From Haloterrigena turkmenica DSM 5511 (GTDB lineage: Archaea > Halobacteriota > Halobacteria > Halobacteriales > Natrialbaceae), in NCBI RefSeq assembly GCF_000025325.1, contig NC_013744.1, forward strand, positions 434,001 to 498,000: 64,000 bases of DNA, in the 5' to 3' direction. Positions within the stretch are counted from its first letter, which is position 1, and every line of letters starts with the position of its first letter. The translations under genes and the position numbers were made by a program. The notes under the pieces are model-generated. The model ran no database searches, had not been told where the DNA came from, and saw nothing but the letters and a program-made list of their open reading frames with translations. Positions 16,951 through 25,738 of the stretch are shown piece after piece.

Positions 16951-17820
16951 ATGGTCGAGACGTTCCTTCGAGCCACGCTACTGGGCGTTCAGCTGGGTAT
17001 GACGCTCGCGCTGATCGCTGCCGGCCTAACGCTGATCTTCGGCATGCTGGACGTTATCAACTTCGCACACGGCGCGCTCTACATGCTTGGCGCGTATTTC
17101 GGAGCCGTAATCGCGGTCAACCTGGGGAGCTTCTGGCTCGCACTGGTGCTCGCACCGCTGCTCGTTGGTCTCATCGGGGCCGCGATCGAAGTGCTGTCGC
17201 TTCGTCCCCTCTACGGTCGCAATCCCCTGTATCACATCCTGCTCACGTTCGGGTTCGCGATCATGATACAGGGTGCGATCGTACAGATCTGGGGCGGACA
17301 GGCCCGTCGGATCGCCCAACCGGATCTGCTCACCGGAACGCTGTCGATCGGATCGCTCAACTACCCGATCTATCGCCTGTTCGTCCTCGTAGTGAGCACG
17401 GTCCTGATCGCAGCCGTATGGCTCGCGATCGATCGGAGCAACCTCGGGATCCTCATGCGAGCGAGCGCCCACGATACGGAGATGGTAGACGCACTCGGAA
17501 TCGACGTCTCGAAGGTGTTCACTAGCGTCTTCGTGTTCGGTGCGGTGCTGGCCGGTCTCGCCGGCGTCCTGCTCGGTGCGTCGCGCTCGGTCAACCCCGG
17601 AATGGGGATGGGGATCATCATCGAGGCGTTCGTGATCGTCGTGATCGGCGGACTAGGGAGTTTCCGCGGCGCTGTCTATGCCGGGCTCCTCATTGGACTG
17701 GTCACCGCCTACGGGGCGTTGATCGCGCCGACGCTGACGGATTTGTTCCTCTTCGGGCTGATGGCAGTGGTACTGATGATCAAACCCAACGGACTGTTCG
17801 GCACGACGGAGGCGGCATAA
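16951..17820 (+). CDS. LIV-type ABC permease LivH
   Basis: Membrane protein of 289 aa with about eight hydrophobic segments and family motifs LTLIFGMLDVINFAHGALYMLGAY and VIGGLGSFRGAVYAGLLIGL. The ATG at 16951 is preceded by the purine-rich GAGAGGGGG, which favours it over the GTG at 16942. It forms the import channel with LivM. The stop is immediately followed by the ATG of the next permease gene. Confidence 0.9.
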   Translation: MVETFLRATLLGVQLGMTLALIAAGLTLIFGMLDVINFAHGALYMLGAYFGAVIAVNLGSFWLALVLAPLLVGLIGAAIEVLSLRPLYGRNPLYHILLTFGFAIMIQGAIVQIWGGQARRIAQPDLLTGTLSIGSLNYPIYRLFVLVVSTVLIAAVWLAIDRSNLGILMRASAHDTEMVDALGIDVSKVFTSVFVFGAVLAGLAGVLLGASRSVNPGMGMGIIIEAFVIVVIGGLGSFRGAVYAGLLIGLVTAYGALIAPTLTDLFLFGLMAVVLMIKPNGLFGTTEAA

Positions 17821-18897
17821 ATGTCCGCACTCGATTACCTTCGACAGCGGAATACGCCGCGAACTGGAAACCAGATCCTCTCGAGATCGGGACGGCTCAC
17901 GTTGCTAGTGGGGATCGCCATCCTCGCCGCGCTGGGGCCAGTCGTCCAGTCGGTCCAGCCGTTCTGGCTGAATCTCCTGGTTCGGATGTTGACCTTCGCT
18001 CTCCTGGCGCTGAGCCTCGACTTCGTCTTCGGCTACGCGGGACTGCTGTCGTTCGGCCACGCCGCGATGTACGGTGCCGGCGGGTACGCTGCGGCGCTGT
18101 TGGTCACGGAGGTGACCGCGAGTGCACTGGTCGTCCTACCGCTCGCGGTCGTCACCGGCGTCATCGTGGCCACGATAATCGGCTGGCTCAGCGTGCGGGC
18201 TCGCGGAATCTACTTCGCTATGCTGACGCTGGCGTTCGCACAGATGCTCTACGTCGTCGCGTTCACGGACCTACCGGCAACGATCGCCGGAATGGAGACG
18301 GTGACCGGCGGCGATAACGGTCTCTACGGCATTCAGCTGTACGAGCTGTTCGGGATCGACTTTCGGGAGCGGCTCAACTACTACTACTTGACCCTCGGGA
18401 TCGTGGCGCTATCGCTGGCCGGGATAGTCCGGCTCGCCAACTCCCCGTTCGGCCGCGTCCTGCAGGGCATTCGCGAGAACGAAGAACGAACGGAATTCAT
18501 CGGCTACGACGTCCAGCGCTACAAGGTCATCGCGTTCGCGATCAGCGGCGGCTTCGCCAGTCTCGCCGGCGCGCTCTACGTGCCGTTCCAGAGCGTCGCT
18601 AACCCCCAACTGCTCCACTGGACGGTCAGCGGAGAACTCGTCGTGATGGTCCTACTCGGCGGCATGGGCACGTTCTGGGGCCCGATGCTCGGGGCCGGAC
18701 TCGTCGTCTTTCTCGAGGATCGTCTCGGCAGCGTCGCGAGCTGGGAAGTTATCCTCGGCAGCCTGTTCGTCGCGGTCGTCGTCTTCGCCCCGCGTGGACT
18801 CGCCGGGTCGATCATCACGCTCCGAAACGATCCTCGTGCCGCCATCGGAAACGCGAAGCGAGCGCTCGAAAACTACGTGCGGAAGGTGAGAGGATAA
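17821..18897 (+). CDS. LIV-type ABC permease LivM
   Basis: Protein of 358 aa with ten or so membrane segments. The segments ALSLDFVFGYAGLLSFGHAAMYGAGGYAAALL and LLGGMGTFWGPMLGAG are characteristic of LivM permeases. It starts directly after the LivH stop with no gap. The C-terminal tail is cytoplasmic and basic (RNDPRAAIGNAKRALENYVRK). Confidence 0.9.
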   Translation: MSALDYLRQRNTPRTGNQILSRSGRLTLLVGIAILAALGPVVQSVQPFWLNLLVRMLTFALLALSLDFVFGYAGLLSFGHAAMYGAGGYAAALLVTEVTASALVVLPLAVVTGVIVATIIGWLSVRARGIYFAMLTLAFAQMLYVVAFTDLPATIAGMETVTGGDNGLYGIQLYELFGIDFRERLNYYYLTLGIVALSLAGIVRLANSPFGRVLQGIRENEERTEFIGYDVQRYKVIAFAISGGFASLAGALYVPFQSVANPQLLHWTVSGELVVMVLLGGMGTFWGPMLGAGLVVFLEDRLGSVASWEVILGSLFVAVVVFAPRGLAGSIITLRNDPRAAIGNAKRALENYVRKVRG

Positions 18898-18899
18898 CG

Positions 18900-19715
18900 A
18901 TGAGTGAAAACGTCGACGAACTCGAGACAACCGCCGAAGACCAGCCCGATCCGTCGAACGACGTGATCCTTCGAACCGAGGATCTCACCAAGAAGTTCGG
19001 CCCGCTCACCGCGATCGATAGCATCTCGCTCGATATCCTCACCGACGGGATCACATCGATCATCGGTCCAAACGGGGCGGGGAAAACGACCCTGTTCAAC
19101 ACGCTCACTGGAAAGCACGCGCCGACCGAAGGCCGGATCGAGCTTCGCGGCGAGTCGATCGGGGGAAAGCCGCCCCACGAAATCGCCGGCCACGGAATCG
19201 TCCGGTCGTTCCAGATCACGAACTTCTTCTCGGAGCTCACTGCGATCGAGAACGTCCGCCTCGCGGCCCAGGCACGGTATTCCGGCTTCGGACCGTCGGA
19301 CTTCCTCAGCCACCACACGGCGCTCGAGGAGCCGATCGCCGACGCGAAGCACATTCTCGAACGCGTACACCTCGACGATGTCGTGTACGAGCCCGCCTCG
19401 AGCCTCTCGTACGGCCAGCGTCGCCACCTCGAGATCGCGATCGCGCTCGCCTCGGAGCCCGAGTTGCTGTTAATGGACGAGCCGACGGCCGGAATGAGCC
19501 CCGAGGAGACGCGGGAGGTGGTCGAACTGATCGAAGACATCGCAACGGACATGACGATCGTTATCATTGAACACGATATGGATATTGTAATGGGAATCTC
19601 CGATCGGATCGCGGTGTTGAATGAGGGATCGCTACTCACGCAGGGAACGCCGGCGGAGATCCAGCGGGACGAACGCGTTCAGCGGGCATACTTAGGAGGT
19701 GGTGGTCGTGACTGA
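18900..19715 (+). CDS. LIV-type ABC ATPase LivG
   Basis: ATPase of 271 aa. Walker A is GPNGAGKTT, the signature is LSYGQRRHLEIA and Walker B is LLLMDEPTAGMSPEE, followed by the switch His in IIEHDMDIV. An acidic 20-residue N-terminal extension is typical of halophiles. It begins two bases after LivM and overlaps LivF at its 3' end. It energises uptake by the five-protein importer. Confidence 0.92.
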   Translation: MSENVDELETTAEDQPDPSNDVILRTEDLTKKFGPLTAIDSISLDILTDGITSIIGPNGAGKTTLFNTLTGKHAPTEGRIELRGESIGGKPPHEIAGHGIVRSFQITNFFSELTAIENVRLAAQARYSGFGPSDFLSHHTALEEPIADAKHILERVHLDDVVYEPASSLSYGQRRHLEIAIALASEPELLLMDEPTAGMSPEETREVVELIEDIATDMTIVIIEHDMDIVMGISDRIAVLNEGSLLTQGTPAEIQRDERVQRAYLGGGGRD

Positions 19716-20424
19716 TCGGCTGCTTAGAATAGATTCGATCGACACCCGTTACGGGGAGAGTCACATCCTCTTCGACCTCTCGCTCGCCGTGGACCGCGGC
19801 GAGATCGTCGCCCTCGTCGGCCGAAACGGCGCGGGGAAGACGACGACGCTCCGAAGCATCATGGGACTAACCCCGCCCACGAACGGGACGATCACGAAGG
19901 ACGCCGATCGGCTCGACGGACTCGATCCGCACGAGATCCGGAAACGGGGCATCTCGTGGATTCCCGAGGAACGGCGCGTGTTCGGGAGCCTGACCGTCGC
20001 GGAGAACCTACGACTGGCGGCTCACAGCGGTGACGGCGATCAGGCTAACCGGTTCGAAGAGATTTACGCGCAGTTTCCTCGACTCGACGAGCGACGGGCC
20101 CAGAAAGCGGGGACGATGAGCGGCGGCGAACAGCAGATGCTCGCGATCGCTCGAGCGCTCCTTGGTCCCGAGACGGACCTGCTCCTGCTTGACGAACCAA
20201 GCGAGGGACTGGCACCACAGATCGTCGACGACGTCGCCGAGATCATCCGCGAATTGAACGAGCGCGGAGTCACCGTCCTTCTCGTCGAGCAAAACGCCGA
20301 GATGGCTCTCGAGTTAGCGGATCGCGCGTACGTCCTCGAGACTGGCGAAATCGTCCACGAATCGACCGCAGCAGAACTGCTCGACGACCGCGAAACGATG
20401 GAGGGATATCTCGGCGTCAAATGA
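19708..20424 (+). CDS. LIV-type ABC ATPase LivF
   Basis: ATPase of 238 aa with Walker A GRNGAGKTTT, signature MSGGEQQMLAIARAL and Walker B LLLLDEPSEGLAPQ. I choose the GTG at 19708 (MTDRLLRIDS): a Shine-Dalgarno GGAGGT at 19695-19700 sits seven bases before it, while the alternative GTG at 19699 overlaps that site. It is the last gene of the importer operon. Confidence 0.9.
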   Translation: MTDRLLRIDSIDTRYGESHILFDLSLAVDRGEIVALVGRNGAGKTTTLRSIMGLTPPTNGTITKDADRLDGLDPHEIRKRGISWIPEERRVFGSLTVAENLRLAAHSGDGDQANRFEEIYAQFPRLDERRAQKAGTMSGGEQQMLAIARALLGPETDLLLLDEPSEGLAPQIVDDVAEIIRELNERGVTVLLVEQNAEMALELADRAYVLETGEIVHESTAAELLDDRETMEGYLGVK

Positions 20425-20575
20425 GCCGTCTACGCATCGTCCGCTCGGAAACCGCGACACGGTGTGGCAGTCCAACGAGTATCTCGAGACGACCCGAACG
20501 CCTAACTGCACGGGAATACCAGTCTCGTGTACCGATGCGGTACCTGACCGACTACACTGATAGAGGTGGGACAGC

Positions 20576-21385
20576 GTGGACGTAGAGACCGACCGAATTC
20601 ACGATCTGGTTCGCGTCGAATTCCTCACCGACGAGTCCGTCGCCCGACTGGTAATGGAACAGGGGGAGAACCCGATGAACGTCTTTCGCCCGTCGAAGGT
20701 CGAGGCGATGGCCACTGCGGTCGAGTCGCTCGCGGACGATATCGATTCGCTCGTCCTGTACGGCGAACCGGTGTTCTCCGCTGGCGCGGACCTCAGTTCG
20801 GTCAAGCGGATGCCACAGGAGATGCGCCCGGCGAAGATCGACACTATCGCAGCCGCGTCGAACCGGTTCATCCGCTCGATCAGGCAGTTCCCGGCACCGG
20901 TCATTTCGGCCGTCACTGGTGTCGCAGCGGGCGGTGGGCTCGGATTCGCACTCGCATCCGACCTGATCTACGTTCACGCTGAGGCCGTATTCGACACGGC
21001 GTACGCCCGTATCGGACTCACCCCGGATAACGCGACGCCATTTTTCCTCGTTCGGACGGTCGGTCCGTACCGGGCCAGGGAATTACTGTTCGATCCCGAA
21101 CCGATCTCTGCGGCAGAGATCGTCGATCTCGGGCTCGCAAACGATCGATACGATGTCCCGGAGTCGGAGTTCATCGAGACCGTGACCCGAGACGCCATAC
21201 GGTATGCGAACGGACCGACCGAAACGTACGCGCAGACGAAGCAACTCCTCGATACCGCCTTCGAGGGACGACTCGACGACCACCTCGAGGAGGAACGGTC
21301 GACGATCAAGCGAATGAGCGACTCCGATACGTTCGACGAGGGCATTTCGGCGTTTTTCGAGAAGCGCCAACCGAACTGGGAGTAG
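20576..21385 (+). CDS. PaaG-like crotonase (isomerase type)
   Basis: Crotonase of 269 aa starting with the GTG at 20576. The oxyanion segments are FSAGADLSS and GVAAGGGLG. The two hydratase glutamates are absent and an Asp occurs in ARIGLTPDNAT, as in PaaG, so isomerase-type chemistry is more likely than hydration. It is separated from livF by 150 bp but codirectional. The target may be a ring-epoxide or a beta,gamma-enoyl-CoA intermediate. It differs enough from the gene at 210 that the two are probably not redundant. Confidence 0.7.
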   Translation: MDVETDRIHDLVRVEFLTDESVARLVMEQGENPMNVFRPSKVEAMATAVESLADDIDSLVLYGEPVFSAGADLSSVKRMPQEMRPAKIDTIAAASNRFIRSIRQFPAPVISAVTGVAAGGGLGFALASDLIYVHAEAVFDTAYARIGLTPDNATPFFLVRTVGPYRARELLFDPEPISAAEIVDLGLANDRYDVPESEFIETVTRDAIRYANGPTETYAQTKQLLDTAFEGRLDDHLEEERSTIKRMSDSDTFDEGISAFFEKRQPNWE

Positions 21386-21937
21386 TAACCGACAGCACCG
21401 CTTGCGAGGTCGCTACGGAGTTTCGAAGACGGTGGCCGGAACTGAATCGGCCACCTCGTCCCATTTGGTGATCATCGCAGCAGGGGCCGTCATGTCGCGA
21501 TGAGCGATGTGTGGCAGAGACCATCACGGCCCCTACAATCGTTCTCCGAACTGCAAGTGACCGTTCTCGAGCGAACGGTCTGCGGTTCGACGAGAGTGTG
21601 TGGGCGGCTTCGGTTTACGGCCGAAGCCGCGTTGACGTGGACGGACGATAATCGGTTTGACCGACCCGAACGAATTTCGGGTCGATCGAACCGTGGAGCA
21701 TCATCTTGCCACGGGCGGGATGATATCGAGCTGGGGGTTCGATCTCGATAGTCAATCTGGCTGAGTTATCCCGCCAAGACCACTAACGCTCGCGACAGTA
21801 ATAAACTCTATTAAACGCATGAATAATTCCGCTTCGAGGTGACCGCTCATCCCGGGAACGCGTTCCGTCGACGCTCGAGCGTCGGACGGGTCCGCCGGTG
21901 AGAAAGAACCAAGAGACTTCCCGCCGTTTCCCCATCC
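21386..21937. other. Gene-free interval dense in inverted repeats
   Basis: About 550 bp without a convincing gene; the only sizeable frame (21500-21751) is Arg/Ser-rich and not halophile-like. It contains the inverted-repeat cluster annotated separately at 21431-21714. Confidence 0.5.
21431..21714. ncRNA. Candidate structured element: six perfect inverted repeats
   Basis: Perfect stems are: 21431-21438/21448-21455 (8 bp, loop 9); 21482-21490/21526-21534 (9 bp, loop 35); 21559-21566/21573-21580 (8 bp, loop 6); 21604-21613/21621-21630 (10 bp, loop 7); 21662-21670/21676-21684 (9 bp, loop 5); 21691-21696/21709-21714 (6 bp, loop 12). The fifth extends by 7 more pairs (one G-U) beyond one mismatch, giving a 16-of-17 helix that competes with the sixth. 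The density suggests a structured RNA or the remains of an element with folded DNA; strand and function are unknown. Confidence 0.35.
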
Positions 21938-22714
21938 ATGACGTTCGAAACGCTCGAAGTCTCCGTCGACGACGGCATCGCGGCCGTTCGAATCGATAAC
22001 GATCCCGTCAACGCGATCGACCAGCAGATGCGCCACGAACTCGCCGACACGGTCGATATCCTCCGGGAGGATCGAGTTCGAGTCGGGATCATTACCGGAC
22101 GCCCAGACGTGTTCTCGGTCGGGGCCGACGTCGGCCTCTTCGAGGAGGCCCAGGAGTGGACCACCGACGAGTTCCGTTCGAACTCGCGGATTCTGGGCGG
22201 CGCGTTCGATGCGATCGAACGCATGGAAAAGCCCGTACTGGCCGCCATCGACGGCACTTGCGTCGGCGGCGGCCTCGAACTCGCGTTAGCCTGCGACGTC
22301 CGGATTGCGAGTCCCGATGCGACGCTCGGCTTCCCCGAACACAACATCGGTCTCATACCCGGCCTAGGCGGGTGTTCCCGCTTCGTCCATCTCGTCGGTC
22401 CCGGGACGGCGAAGGATCTCATCTTCAGCGGCGAACTGGTCGACGGTGAACGCGGTCGCGAGATCGGGCTCATCGAGCGCGTCGCGGACGATCCGGAGTC
22501 GGCTGCTCAAGCGTACGCGGACGACCTCCTCGAGCAACCGCCGCAGGCGCTCGGACTCGCGAAGTGCGTCGTCAACGCCGCCCGCGATACCGACACCCAG
22601 ACCGCGGGCGTCCTGGAATCGCTCGCCCAGAGCACGCTCCTCGAGACCGACGATCACCGGGAGGGAATCAAGGCGTTCCGCGAGGACCGCGATCCGGAGT
22701 TTACCGGCGAGTAA
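21938..22714 (+). CDS. Enoyl-CoA hydratase (canonical crotonase)
   Basis: Crotonase of 258 aa. Catalytic Glu residues are present in CVGGGLELALACD and in GFPEHNIGLIPG, indicating true hydratase activity. The oxyanion loop is FSVGADVGLF. It lies downstream of the hairpin-rich interval and upstream of a UspA gene, both codirectional. It is one of three canonical hydratases in the window and has no obvious partner dehydrogenase beside it. Confidence 0.78.
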   Translation: MTFETLEVSVDDGIAAVRIDNDPVNAIDQQMRHELADTVDILREDRVRVGIITGRPDVFSVGADVGLFEEAQEWTTDEFRSNSRILGGAFDAIERMEKPVLAAIDGTCVGGGLELALACDVRIASPDATLGFPEHNIGLIPGLGGCSRFVHLVGPGTAKDLIFSGELVDGERGREIGLIERVADDPESAAQAYADDLLEQPPQALGLAKCVVNAARDTDTQTAGVLESLAQSTLLETDDHREGIKAFREDRDPEFTGE

Positions 22715-22831
22715 CGTCGAACTCGGCGGAACCGATTCGTCGCCGCTACCCGGATAGAGTCCATATCGGTTCGCCGACTGTGCCGTGATCGATCATCGGC
22801 CTATTTACAGTTCGAACGATAACTGGTACCT

Positions 22832-23239
22832 ATGATCGAGATACTGATTCCCATCGACACCGACGAGAGCCGTGTCGAGCGGCAGATTCGAACGATCCTC
22901 GAATTACCGATCGAGACCGATACCGTCTCCGTAACGGTGCTGCACGTCTTCTCGGACAATCCGGCCGGTGCATCGATTTCACAACTCCAGACGGCGCGAT
23001 CCGCCGAAGAGCGACTCGAGGCCGCCGGGATCGACGTTCGTCTCGATGAACGAAGCGGCGATCCGGCGCCGGAGATTCTCGCCTACGCGGACGAAATAGA
23101 CGCAGATCTGGTCTGTCTGGCCGGCCGAAAGCGATCACCGACGGGGAAGGCCCTGTTCGGGAGCGTCACGCAGGACGTGATTTTGAGCACCGACCGGTCG
23201 GTCCTTATCGCCGGGAGCTCCGAAACGAGCCGTTCGTAA
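22832..23239 (+). CDS. UspA-type universal stress protein
   Basis: Single-domain Usp of 135 aa. It begins IEILIPIDTDESR, and the nucleotide-binding loop GRKRSPTGKALFGSVTQDV follows the family pattern G-x2-G-x9-G-S/T in relaxed form, so ATP binding is plausible though not certain. Its stop lies five bases from the convergent GNAT gene end. The role is probably stress-related regulation. Confidence 0.82.
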   Translation: MIEILIPIDTDESRVERQIRTILELPIETDTVSVTVLHVFSDNPAGASISQLQTARSAEERLEAAGIDVRLDERSGDPAPEILAYADEIDADLVCLAGRKRSPTGKALFGSVTQDVILSTDRSVLIAGSSETSRS

Positions 23240-23244
23240 CGGCG

Positions 23245-23850
23245 TCAGACGCGATCCGCAGGCGGTCGCCGGAGCCGCCGGACGAGCGAGTGCTCGAGAT
23301 CGAGTTCCATTTCGAGTTCAGAGAGCTTCCGTTTCGTGACGTCGAAGCCGACGTTCTCGTACACCGTGATGGCACGTTTGTTGCCTTTCGAGACCTCCAG
23401 CGTGAGTCCGCTGTGGTCCCTGTCGTCGGCATAGGCGATGAGTTGCTTGATCAGCTCGGTCCCGATACCGTGATTCTGGTACGCTTGATGGACGAAGATC
23501 AGGAACTCCGGCTCGCTCGAGTCCGCGGGGACGACCGCGACGTGACCGATCACCCGATCCCCGTCGAGCGCGATCAGGCTCCACCCGTTCGAGTGTAATC
23601 GCTCGAGCCAGTCTTCGATTTTCGGTACTGTCGCTGGTGGCAGCCCCATCGACCGGCTGTACTGATCGAGATCGGCGTACATCGAGACGAGCGCGTCCCG
23701 ATCGTCGGACTCGTATGGCCGAGTCAGAAACAGCGTGTCATCTTTTCCCTCGAACCGCGGACACCGCGGCGGGCAGTAGGGCGTTCCCTGGCACTCCGAG
23801 TTGTCCCAGGCGGTACAGGCGGCGCCCGTCGTACCAGTATTCGCGCTCAT
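23245..23850 (-). CDS. GNAT acetyltransferase with cysteine-rich N-terminus
   Basis: Protein of 201 aa from the ATG at 23850; upstream in-frame starts at 23895 and 23961 are less likely because the preceding residues are hydrophobic and atypical. Residues 11-31 contain four cysteines (CTAWDNSECQGTPYCPPRC), a possible metal site. The GNAT core follows, with VHQAYQNHGIGTELIKQLIAYA and a C-terminal NKRAITVYENVGF. It is transcribed in line with the hydratase-dehydrogenase pair to its right. An acetyltransferase controlling acyl-CoA enzymes is possible. Confidence 0.75.
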   Translation of the reverse strand: MSANTGTTGAACTAWDNSECQGTPYCPPRCPRFEGKDDTLFLTRPYESDDRDALVSMYADLDQYSRSMGLPPATVPKIEDWLERLHSNGWSLIALDGDRVIGHVAVVPADSSEPEFLIFVHQAYQNHGIGTELIKQLIAYADDRDHSGLTLEVSKGNKRAITVYENVGFDVTKRKLSELEMELDLEHSLVRRLRRPPADRV

Positions 23851-23971
23851 ATCGATTCGTTCTCCCGACAGCCACGTAACGTTCAGCGCGAACATGTTTC
23901 GGTTCTCCCGGTCGGAATCCGGCTCGAGAACTCCACTGGACGGCGAGAAACGGGCGTTCACCCGGGCGCGG

Positions 23972-24778
23972 CTACCGTCCGATGAACTCGGGATCGCGAC
24001 CCTCGAGGAAGGCCTCGATCCCTTCGTCTTTGTCTTCCGTGGCGAACAACTGGGCGAACAGTTCGGCCTCGTACTCGATACCCTCCTCGAGCCCCATCCG
24101 GGAACTGGCTCTGATGGCCTTCTTGGCGAATTCGAGGGCGATGGGACTCTTCGCGGCCATCGAACCGGCGAGATCGTCGACGCGCTCGTCGAGTCCGTCC
24201 TCGTCGTGGACTTCGTCGACGAGACCGATCTCCTGGGCCTCCTCGGCGTCGACGAGTTCCCCAGAGAGGATCAGCTTCATCGCCTGGCCCTCGCCGACCA
24301 GGCGGGGGAGTCGCTGGGTCCCACCGCCGCCCGGGATGATCCCCAGGTTGATCTCGGGCTGACCAATCTTCACACCGGACTGGGCGATCCGAACGTCACA
24401 CGCCGTCGCGAGTTCGCAGCCGCCGCCGAGTGCATGGCCGTTGATCCGCGCAATGACGGGGATAGAGGCGTCGTCGACGGTTTCGTAGATCCGCGGGCGC
24501 TCACTGGCCTCGCGCTGTTCGACTACACCGCGCTCCCGGAACTCGGTGACGTCCGCGCCGGCGACGAACGCGCCGGATTCCTCACTGCCCGTGACGACGA
24601 GCACGCGCACGTCGTCGTCCGCGTCGGCGGCGGTGACGGCGTCTTTGAGTTCGGAGCGGACGTGTCCGTTGAGCGCGTTGCGGGCGTCGGGACGCTCGAT
24701 AGTGACCGTCGCGACGCGGTCGGCGCGCTCGCCAATTTCGACCGAAAGAAGTTCGTACTCGTCCGAGAGTTCACTCAT
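23972..24778 (-). CDS. Enoyl-CoA hydratase, PaaF/FadB-type
   Basis: Crotonase of 268 aa from the ATG at 24778; a frame extension to 24958 is antisense-like sequence inside the upstream gene and rejected. Textbook hydratase motifs are present: FVAGADVTEF, GHALGGGCELATACD (first Glu) and IGQPEINLGIIPGGGGTQRLPRLVG (second Glu). It overlaps the 3-hydroxyacyl-CoA dehydrogenase by eight bases (ATGAGTGA), so hydration and oxidation are coupled as in FadB or PaaF-PaaH. Confidence 0.9.
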   Translation of the reverse strand: MSELSDEYELLSVEIGERADRVATVTIERPDARNALNGHVRSELKDAVTAADADDDVRVLVVTGSEESGAFVAGADVTEFRERGVVEQREASERPRIYETVDDASIPVIARINGHALGGGCELATACDVRIAQSGVKIGQPEINLGIIPGGGGTQRLPRLVGEGQAMKLILSGELVDAEEAQEIGLVDEVHDEDGLDERVDDLAGSMAAKSPIALEFAKKAIRASSRMGLEEGIEYEAELFAQLFATEDKDEGIEAFLEGRDPEFIGR

Positions 24779-25661
24779 CGCTCTCACCCCAATCGCCGCT
24801 CGTGCCGACGCGCTCGCCGTCCTCCCAGACGTAGTAGCCCTCGCCGGTCTTCTTGCCGAGCTTGCCAGCCCGGACCTTCCGGCGCAGGGACTGTGGTGGC
24901 TTGAACCGCTCGCCGAGTTCCTCACGGAGGTGTTCGGCGATGTGCAGGCGGACGTCAAGCCCGACGTGGTCGGTCAGTTCGATCGGCCCCATCGGGTGAC
25001 CGTAGCCGAGTTCCATCCCCGCGTCGATGTCGGCCGGGCTGGCGACGCCCTGCTCGACCATCCGGATCGCCTCGAGGCCGAGCGCGACGCCCAGCCGCGA
25101 GGTCGCGAAGCCGGCCGTGTCGCGGACGACGACGTCCTCCTTCTCGATGCCCTGCACGTAGTCGACGGCGAAGGCCTCGGTGCGTTCGTCGGTCTGTTCG
25201 GCGATCACGATCTCGACGAGGTCCATGATATGGGGCGGGTTGAAGAAGTGCAGTCCCACCGCGCGCTCGGGGTGCTCGAGTGCGCTGGCCATCTCCGTCA
25301 CGGAGAGCGAAGAGGTGTTCGACGCGATGACGGTCTCCTCGCCAGTCGCCGCCTCGACGTCCGCGAAAACCTCCTGTTTCAGGTCCATCTCCTCGGGCAC
25401 CGCCTCGACGACGAGGTCCGCGTCGTCGACGGCCGCCTCGAGGTCGGTCATCCCCTCGATGCGTGCTACCGTTTCATTCATCTCGTCTTCGGTGAGCTTG
25501 TTCCGATCGACGCCGCCTTGGAGGTTCTCGCGGATCCCCTCGAGGCCGTCCTCGACGAGGTCGTTTTCGATGTCCCGCAAGACCACATCGTGGCCTGCCA
25601 TCGCCGAGACCTGTGCAATTCCGTGGCCCATGCTTCCGGCTCCGAGTACTGTGACCTGCAT
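24771..25661 (-). CDS. 3-hydroxyacyl-CoA dehydrogenase (PaaH/Hbd type)
   Basis: Protein of 296 aa from the ATG at 25661. Rossmann motif VLGAGSMGHGIAQ, substrate loop SNTSSLSVTEMA, catalytic His in VGLHFFNPPHIMDLVEIV and C-terminal domain RDTAGFATSRLGVALGLEAIRM. It oxidises (S)-3-hydroxyacyl-CoA with NAD+. The hydratase partner follows with an eight-base overlap. The longer frame to 26081 is noncoding upstream sequence overlapping the HTH gene. Confidence 0.92.
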   Translation of the reverse strand: MQVTVLGAGSMGHGIAQVSAMAGHDVVLRDIENDLVEDGLEGIRENLQGGVDRNKLTEDEMNETVARIEGMTDLEAAVDDADLVVEAVPEEMDLKQEVFADVEAATGEETVIASNTSSLSVTEMASALEHPERAVGLHFFNPPHIMDLVEIVIAEQTDERTEAFAVDYVQGIEKEDVVVRDTAGFATSRLGVALGLEAIRMVEQGVASPADIDAGMELGYGHPMGPIELTDHVGLDVRLHIAEHLREELGERFKPPQSLRRKVRAGKLGKKTGEGYYVWEDGERVGTSGDWGESDE

Positions 25662-25738
25662 ATACGGACCGACTCGAGTATCGATGAAAAGTGTTTGTAT
25701 CGATCGGTCGCGTGACTCCGCTGCGAGTGGTCCCGTCC

